Shown piece by piece: positions 1-3,996 of a stretch of DNA of 6,331 nucleotides; positions within the stretch are counted from its first letter, which is position 1; the number at the start of each line of letters is the position of its first letter. The position numbers were made by a program, and so were the translations under genes. The notes beneath the pieces are model-generated. The model did no database searches. It was given only the letters and a program-made list of their open reading frames with translations, and had not been told where the DNA came from. The DNA is from an uncultured Lachnospiraceae bacterium (GTDB taxonomy: Bacteria; Bacillota; Clostridia; Lachnospirales; Lachnospiraceae). The stretch covers positions 1-6,331 of the forward strand of contig URDN01000072.1 in the NCBI GenBank assembly GCA_900546495.1. Direction: 5' to 3'.

Positions 1-2
1 GT

Positions 3-644
3 GTGGTTGTGGCAGGCGGAAGCTGGATAGGACTGCGTGGAAATGTTAAAATGTCGCAGAATGAATCGTCTGCTTTAACTGGCAAAACAGAAACGGCAAG
101 CCAGGAGGAAAGCCCTGAAATGGGAAAGTCAGATTATGCTGATACAATAAGTGGAAACGTGGATGCTTCGGATACGCAGGAGAATGAATCTAATGTTTTA
201 AATAAGGATAAGAAAGAAACAGAAAGCAGTCAGGATTCGGCGGGCACAGAGGAAGACGCATCAGCATCTACGGGGATGCTTGCACAGAATGTGGATATAA
301 AAGTGCTGGAAGTGACACCAACATCCCTGAAAGTAAGATTGACAAATAACGGCGATGAAGATATTAGTTTTGGAGATGATTACGAAGGTATAGAAGTTTA
401 TGATGAGACGACAGATACATGGATGGAGTGTCAAAAGCAGTATGAAATCGCATGTTACGATATTTTACATTTAGTGAAGTCAGGGGATAAACAGAATTGG
501 TTTGACTGGTACGTAGACTGGACAAATGTATATGGTTCTCTTGGGGCAGGTCATTACCGCCTGCTGAAAAATATTTCTATTGGAAATATCGATGGTGGCG
601 ACCAGTATGTGCAGTCAATTCAGATCGAATTTGATGTCAGATAA
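3..644 (+). CDS. Envelope protein with C-terminal Ig-like domain, 5'-truncated by the window edge
   Basis: The frame is open from the window edge, so the true start probably lies upstream; no convincing ribosome site precedes the internal ATG at 51. Numbering from position 3, residues 1-12 are hydrophobic and look like the end of a membrane or signal helix. Residues about 17-91 form an acidic linker rich in Ser, Thr, Asn, Asp and Glu. From about residue 92 a compact domain begins. It has alternating beta-strand-like segments, a TNNGDEDISFGDDY stretch, and the segment YGSLGAGHYRLLK at 177-189. These resemble the bacterial Ig-like domain (Big_14 type) found in Clostridia at the C-termini of membrane proteins and lipoproteins, some of them M56/BlaR1-like sensors. 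The domain would lie outside the membrane; its ligand is unknown. What precedes the helix cannot be seen, so this could be a lipoprotein tail or the end of a larger sensor. It ends with two stops in a row (TAA TAG). The DUF4349 gene starts 67 bp later with no terminator between. Confidence 0.7.
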   Translation: MVVAGGSWIGLRGNVKMSQNESSALTGKTETASQEESPEMGKSDYADTISGNVDASDTQENESNVLNKDKKETESSQDSAGTEEDASASTGMLAQNVDIKVLEVTPTSLKVRLTNNGDEDISFGDDYEGIEVYDETTDTWMECQKQYEIACYDILHLVKSGDKQNWFDWYVDWTNVYGSLGAGHYRLLKNISIGNIDGGDQYVQSIQIEFDVR

Positions 645-689
645 TAGCTACAGCCAATTCGGATTGGATTTGATGTCGGATAACAGCAG
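612..689 (+). repeat. Imperfect tandem duplication, 2 x 39 bp, across the stop of the Ig-like gene
   Basis: Unit 1 (612-650) contains the last ten codons, the TAA stop and two more codons of the Ig-like gene. Unit 2 (651-689) follows directly and matches at 31 of 39 positions. Seven of the eight differences are transitions. The period is 13 codons, so unit 2 in the same frame would read QPIRIGFDVG and then TAA, against QSIQIEFDVR and TAA in unit 1. In the +1 frame the units encode a repeated SQF..LMSDNS peptide, but that lies upstream of the preferred start of the next gene. The simplest reading is an old tandem duplication of the gene's end that left the second copy untranslated. Confidence 0.85.
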
Positions 690-696
690 TGATTGC

Positions 697-702
697 AGGA
701 GG
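697..702 (+). promoter_or_regulatory. Ribosome binding site fixing the DUF4349 start at 712
   Basis: A full AGGAGG lies nine bases before the ATG at 712. The frame is open further upstream, to an ATG at 580. That extension overlaps the preceding gene and the 39-bp repeat, has no such ribosome site, and would bury the signal peptide about 44 residues into the protein. The start at 712 is therefore preferred. Confidence 0.9.
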
Positions 703-711
703 AGAAGAATC

Positions 712-1752
712 ATGAGAGAAAAGAAAAAAGCGGGTAAATGTTCTGTTTTGGGAAAATGGATACTTTGTATGTTGTTGGCTGGATGTATGCTGTTAACAAT
801 CGGATGTGGAAAAAGCGCAATGTCAAGTGCAGACAGCGGTGCCACAAATCGCAGTGAAAGTGGTTTCGGTGCTTTTCGGGCAGATAATCAGAAAACAGCC
901 AGTGAGGGAACAACGGCTGAGGATGGTGCCACAGAAGCAACAGCAAATACAGACGATGCCGTGGAACAAAGTGCACAGGACTTTGAAGAACAGGGAGCAG
1001 ATACGAATGGAACAGAATTTGAACAGGTGGAAGGGGTTAACACAGAGCAGAAACTGATCAAAACAGTCAATATGTCAGCAGAGACTACCGAGTTTGATAC
1101 ATTGGTAGCGGATGTGCGGGCAAAGACGGAGAGTGCCGGCGGTTATGTGGAAAATTCAGATGTTGGCGGGGATTATGGAATGGATATGACACGATATGCA
1201 TATCTTGTTCTTCGTATCCCGGCAGATAAACTGGATGATTTTGTGGGCGAAGTGAAAAATGCGTCTAATGTGCGAACCTTTGGTGAAAGTACGGAGGATG
1301 TTACGCTGCAGTATACAGATCTGGATACCCATATCAAAGCACTGCGGGAAGAATTAGATGCACTGTTTTCCATGATGGAGCAGGCCACATCAATGGAAGA
1401 TATTCTGGCTATCCAGTCTCAGATTACAGAGGTTCGTTATGAAATTGAAAATTATGAATCACAGCTTCGTGTCTATGATAATCAGGTGATTTACAGTACC
1501 GTATATCTGGATTTGTACGAGGTAAACCGGGAAAGTTCCGCGGCTGGAACAACTTTTGGTGAGCGTGTGAAAATAAAATTTAACGATAATCTGTATCAGA
1601 TGAGACAGGGATTTCAGAATTTTATGGTTGGATTACTGGGCGGTCTGCCAATATTGCTCCCGATTGTTGTCATTTGTGTGGTGGTTGTCGTAGTGCTTCG
1701 CAAAATCTGGAAAAAGAGAAAAAGTGGCAGACAGGAAAAAACAGAAGAGTAA
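712..1752 (+). CDS. DUF4349 domain lipoprotein with C-terminal membrane helix
   Basis: The 346-residue product begins with a basic n-region (MREKKK) and a hydrophobic stretch at about 16-31. Two cysteines could be the lipidated residue: Cys25, after a textbook LLAG, and Cys32, after TIG. Cys32 leaves a more normal hydrophobic core. Residues about 33-110 are a low-complexity Ser/Ala/Glu/Gln/Thr linker. The DUF4349 region spans about 112-325. It shows the family's order of elements: a KLIKTVNMS strand, AGGYVE, LRIPADKLDDF, STEDVTLQYTDLD, a coiled coil at about 200-258 (IQSQITEVRYEIENYESQL), and VIYSTVYLDLYE. A helix at about 304-329 (FMVGLLGG through a poly-Val run) and a Lys/Arg-rich tail finish it. 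The family is widespread in Bacillota, is thought to be envelope-associated and has no settled function. The protein would be tethered at both ends with the coiled coil outside. It probably shares a transcript with the Ig-like gene 67 bp upstream, and a terminator follows 24 bp after its stop. Confidence 0.9.
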   Translation: MREKKKAGKCSVLGKWILCMLLAGCMLLTIGCGKSAMSSADSGATNRSESGFGAFRADNQKTASEGTTAEDGATEATANTDDAVEQSAQDFEEQGADTNGTEFEQVEGVNTEQKLIKTVNMSAETTEFDTLVADVRAKTESAGGYVENSDVGGDYGMDMTRYAYLVLRIPADKLDDFVGEVKNASNVRTFGESTEDVTLQYTDLDTHIKALREELDALFSMMEQATSMEDILAIQSQITEVRYEIENYESQLRVYDNQVIYSTVYLDLYEVNRESSAAGTTFGERVKIKFNDNLYQMRQGFQNFMVGLLGGLPILLPIVVICVVVVVVLRKIWKKRKSGRQEKTEE

Positions 1753-1776
1753 GAAACGACAGCTGTAGTTGGCTGT

Positions 1777-1809
1777 AACGGGAATCCACCTTGCGGGATT
1801 CCCGTTTTT
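1777..1809 (+). terminator. Intrinsic terminator after the DUF4349 gene
   Basis: AACGGGAATCC (1777-1787) and GGATTCCCGTT (1796-1806) form a perfect 11-bp stem with an 8-base loop. Five T residues follow at 1805-1809, two of them within the stem. The T run is short but the stem is strong and GC-rich near its base. There is no matching A run on the left side, so it should act on + strand transcription only. It separates the envelope genes from the topoisomerase genes. Confidence 0.88.
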
Positions 1810-1819
1810 GTGGTAAAAT
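1791..1819 (+). promoter_or_regulatory. Probable sigma-A promoter for parE
   Basis: TAAAAT at 1814-1819 is preceded by TGG at 1811-1813, giving an extended -10 (TGnTAAAAT). A weak -35, TTGCGG at 1791-1796, sits exactly 17 bases upstream. Transcription would start near 1825-1827, just before the palindromic operator at 1831. The -35 hexamer lies in the loop and right arm of the preceding terminator. The assignment rests on motif and spacing only. Confidence 0.55.
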
Positions 1820-1830
1820 AGAAAAACTTT

Positions 1831-1848
1831 AGTGAACATTTGTTCACT
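1831..1848 (+). promoter_or_regulatory. Palindromic operator, probable LexA (SOS) box
   Basis: AGTGAACATTTGTTCACT is a perfect inverted repeat with 8-base arms around a central TT. Its core, GAAC-ATTT-GTTC at 1834-1845, fits the GAAC-N4-GTTC pattern of Gram-positive LexA (DinR) boxes. The outer bases are T and A rather than the C and G of the Bacillus consensus. It lies a few bases downstream of the predicted transcription start and 19 bases before the parE ATG, a position where a bound repressor would block initiation or early elongation. A TetR- or MarR-type regulator is an alternative, but no regulator gene is visible in the window. Confidence 0.65.
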
Positions 1849-1867
1849 GACTTGAAAGGATGAAAAA

Positions 1868-3790
1868 ATGGCAGATAAAGTAACATATGACGCGGGAAGT
1901 ATTTCCGTACTGGAAGGCCTGGAAGCGGTTCGTAAGCGTCCGGGTATGTACATCGGAAGTGTGTCCCGCAAGGGTTTGAACCACCTGATCTATGAGATCG
2001 TAGATAATGCGGTGGACGAGCATCTGGCAGGAGCCTGCAGTGAAATCAGGGTAACACTGGAAGCAGATGGTTCCTGTACCGTTGAGGATAATGGACGAGG
2101 TATCCCGGTTGGAATGCATGAAAAAGGAGTTCCGGCGGCACGACTTGTTTTTTCAACGCTGCATGCCGGAGGAAAGTTTGATGATTCTGTATACAAGACA
2201 AGCGGAGGTTTGCACGGTGTTGGATCTTCCGTAGTAAACGCATTGTCCACTTATCTGGATGTACAGATCAGCCGGGACGGTGCAATTCACCATGACCGTT
2301 ATGAGCGTGGAGTGGCTGTGGAGCCGCTGGTGGATGGTTTGCTCCCGGTGATCGGAAAGACAAAAAAGACCGGAACAAAGATTAATTTTCTCCCGGATCC
2401 GGAAATTTTCGAAAAGACAAGATTCAAAGAGGATGAAGTAAAAAGTCGCTTGCATGAGACCGCATATCTGAATCCGAATCTGACAATTGTATATGAGGAT
2501 CTGCGCGGTGAGGAGCCGGAGCATATCGTTTATCATGAAGAAGAAGGTATCATCGGATTTGTTCGTGATCTGAATAAAAAAGCAGAAGTATTGCATGACG
2601 TGGTTTATTTCAGGGGGGAGAGCGAAGGCATCACCGTGGAAGCTGCATTTCAGTATACAAATGAGTTTCATGAAAATATTCTGGGCTTCTGTAACAATAT
2701 TTACAATGCAGAGGGCGGTACGCATATCACCGGTTTTAAGACGATTTTTACAACGGTGATGAATCAATACGCCCGTCAGCTTGGAATCTTGAAGGAAAAG
2801 GACGCAAATTTTACCGGCGCAGATGTGCGTAACGGTATGACTGCAGTTATTTCCATCAAGCATCCGGATCCGCGTTTTGAGGGACAGACCAAGACAAAAC
2901 TGGATAATCAGGATGCGTCCCGTATTACGGCGAAAGTAACCGGCGACGAGATTCAGCTGTTTTTTGACAAAAATCTGGAGACGCTGAAAATAGTATTATC
3001 CTGCGCGGAGAAAGCGGCAAAAATCCGTAAGACAGAAGAAAAGGCAAAGACAAATTTGCTGACAAAGCAGAAATTTTCTTTTGATTCCAACGGAAAACTG
3101 GCAAACTGTGAGAGCAGGGATGCTTCCAAATGTGAGATTTTCATCGTCGAGGGAGATTCTGCCGGTGGTTCCGCAAAGACCGCCCGCGATCGTAATTTCC
3201 AGGCGATTCTTCCAATCCGTGGAAAAATTTTGAATGTTGAGAAAGCAAGTATTGATAAAGTGCTGGCCAATGCGGAAATCAAGACCATGATCAATGCGTT
3301 TGGATGCGGTTTTTCCGAGGGATACGGCAACGATTTCGATATTTCCAAATTGCGTTATGATAAGATTGTTATTATGGCAGATGCCGATGTGGATGGTGCG
3401 CATATTTCCACACTGCTTCTGACATTATTCTATCGTTTTATGCCGGAACTGATTTTTGAGGGGCATGTATACATTGCAATGCCGCCACTTTATAAAGTGA
3501 TTCCGTCAAAGGGAAAAGAAGAGTATCTCTATGATGATGCAGCTCTAGAGCGTTACCGCAAGACACACACTGGAAGTTTCACATTGCAGCGTTACAAAGG
3601 TCTGGGTGAGATGGATGCAGAACAGCTCTGGGAGACCACACTGGACCCGGAGACACGTATGCTGAAAAAAGTAGAGATCGAGGATGGACGTATGGCATCG
3701 GATGTGACAGAAATGCTGATGGGTACGGATGTACCGCCACGAAAAGCATTTATTTATGAGCATGCTAACGATGCAGAATTAGATATCTAA
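1868..3790 (+). CDS. parE: Type IIA DNA topoisomerase B subunit (topoisomerase IV ParE-like)
   Basis: This 640-residue protein is the ATPase and TOPRIM subunit of a type IIA topoisomerase. It captures a DNA segment by ATP-driven dimerisation and helps the A subunit pass it through a double-strand break. The GHKL ATPase has VRKRPGMYIGS at 21-31, the catalytic base Glu43 and Mg ligand Asn47 in EIVDNAVDE, Asp74 in VEDNGRGIP, GGLHGVG at 113-119, and the QTK switch-lysine loop at 340-342. The TOPRIM domain has EGDSAGG from Glu428 and DADVDG with Asp505 and Asp507. QRYKGLGEM lies at 574-582. Length is normal for Gram-positive GyrB or ParE, without the long insert of enterobacterial GyrB. AAAGGA at 1855-1860 supports the ATG. 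GKTKKTGT and the RYERG region resemble Firmicute ParE, while the C-terminal end (LDI) resembles GyrB. The ParE call rests mainly on the partner lacking a GyrA box and on the absence of oriC genes in the window. Its stop overlaps a possible small ORF by one base. Confidence 0.88.
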   Translation: MADKVTYDAGSISVLEGLEAVRKRPGMYIGSVSRKGLNHLIYEIVDNAVDEHLAGACSEIRVTLEADGSCTVEDNGRGIPVGMHEKGVPAARLVFSTLHAGGKFDDSVYKTSGGLHGVGSSVVNALSTYLDVQISRDGAIHHDRYERGVAVEPLVDGLLPVIGKTKKTGTKINFLPDPEIFEKTRFKEDEVKSRLHETAYLNPNLTIVYEDLRGEEPEHIVYHEEEGIIGFVRDLNKKAEVLHDVVYFRGESEGITVEAAFQYTNEFHENILGFCNNIYNAEGGTHITGFKTIFTTVMNQYARQLGILKEKDANFTGADVRNGMTAVISIKHPDPRFEGQTKTKLDNQDASRITAKVTGDEIQLFFDKNLETLKIVLSCAEKAAKIRKTEEKAKTNLLTKQKFSFDSNGKLANCESRDASKCEIFIVEGDSAGGSAKTARDRNFQAILPIRGKILNVEKASIDKVLANAEIKTMINAFGCGFSEGYGNDFDISKLRYDKIVIMADADVDGAHISTLLLTLFYRFMPELIFEGHVYIAMPPLYKVIPSKGKEEYLYDDAALERYRKTHTGSFTLQRYKGLGEMDAEQLWETTLDPETRMLKKVEIEDGRMASDVTEMLMGTDVPPRKAFIYEHANDAELDI

Positions 3791-3856
3791 TGAATGAAAA
3801 TGAAATAAGTAGGATAATTAGTCTGAAAATGAACGATGTAGAACCGGATATCTAAT
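3767..3856 (+). repeat. Degenerate duplication of the parE 3' end
   Basis: The last 25 bases around the parE stop (3767-3791, coding NDAELDI plus TAA and one base) recur at 3832-3856 with 21 of 25 matches. All four differences are transitions. The copy would read NDVEPDI and then TAA. Similarity may continue past the stop with gaps, since GGATAAT occurs at 3812-3818 and 3871-3877. A second exact direct repeat, TGAAAATGAA, lies at 3795-3804 and 3824-3833. The offset of 65 bp puts the copy in a different frame from parE. Confidence 0.6.
3790..3855 (+). CDS. Possible 21-residue microORF overlapping the parE stop (speculative)
   Basis: The last A of the parE TAA is the first base of an ATG (TAATG overlap, 3788-3792). 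This gives an ORF of 21 codons ending in TAA at 3853-3855. It has no ribosome site of its own and could be made only by termination-reinitiation coupled to parE. The predicted peptide starts MNENEISRII and ends in NDVEPDI, which resembles the parE tail NDAELDI. It contains no recognisable domain. It is small enough to be open by chance, and the repeat explains part of its sequence. I list it because the overlap geometry is typical of coupled genes and the duplicated tail is read in frame. Confidence 0.25.
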   Translation: MNENEISRIISLKMNDVEPDI

Positions 3857-3996
3857 AAAGTAATGTAAGCGGATAATGTAATGATCCGATAAACGAATAG
3901 AGTAGAAAAACCCAGATCAGAAACAAAAAAGAATATTTGTCTGATCCGGATCAGGATTCGCAGGTGAACCCTGAATAGTGATTGTAGGAGAGAAAC
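3857..3996 (+). other. Non-coding spacer and leader before parC
   Basis: With the microORF region, this makes a 206-bp gap between parE and parC. The first part (to about 3910) is AT-rich with many short repeats of the GATAAT/TAATG type. The second part holds the inverted repeats described in the next entry. I see no stem followed by a T run, so parE transcripts probably read through into parC. I see no convincing -35/-10 pair either. The ribosome site AGGAGA (3986-3991) lies five bases before the parC ATG. Confidence 0.6.
3915..3974 (+). promoter_or_regulatory. Overlapping inverted repeats in the parC leader, possible RNA switch
   Basis: Three pairings are possible. GATCAGA (3915-3921) pairs with TCTGATC (3940-3946), 7 bp. 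CTGATCCGGATCAG (3941-3954) is a perfect 14-bp palindrome and could be a protein site in DNA or a small hairpin in RNA. TCAGGATTC (3951-3959) pairs with GAACCCTGA (3966-3974), 8 of 9 positions, with a 6-base loop. The first and third can coexist, while the middle one excludes both. None is followed by a T run and none covers the ribosome site at 3986. The pairings are read directly from the sequence; function is not shown. Confidence 0.35.

Noticed and set aside
654..667. Small hairpin CCAAT-TCGG-ATTGG between the Ig-like and DUF4349 genes as a terminator
   Set aside because: It has only five base pairs, no T run, and lies within the duplicated repeat.
612..689. A diversity-generating retroelement template/variable repeat pair
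   Set aside because: The differences are transitions on both T/C and A/G, not confined to adenines, and no reverse transcriptase is present in the window.
580..711. In-frame upstream extension of the DUF4349 gene to an ATG at 580
   Set aside because: It overlaps the preceding gene, crosses the 39-bp repeat, lacks a good ribosome site and would displace the signal peptide; AGGAGG points to 712.
2395..2402. GGATCC-centred palindromes within parE (also near 2862)
   Set aside because: They lie in well-conserved coding sequence and are explained by Pro-Asp-Pro codons; they are likely chance.
1990..2863. Minus-strand open frames opposite parE, and similar ones opposite parC and the DUF4349 gene
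   Set aside because: They are antiparallel shadows of well-supported genes, with no domain character or ribosome sites.
3941..3954. The palindrome CTGATCCGGATCAG as a terminator between parE and parC
   Set aside because: No T run follows it and the RNA hairpin would be short; read-through into parC is more likely.
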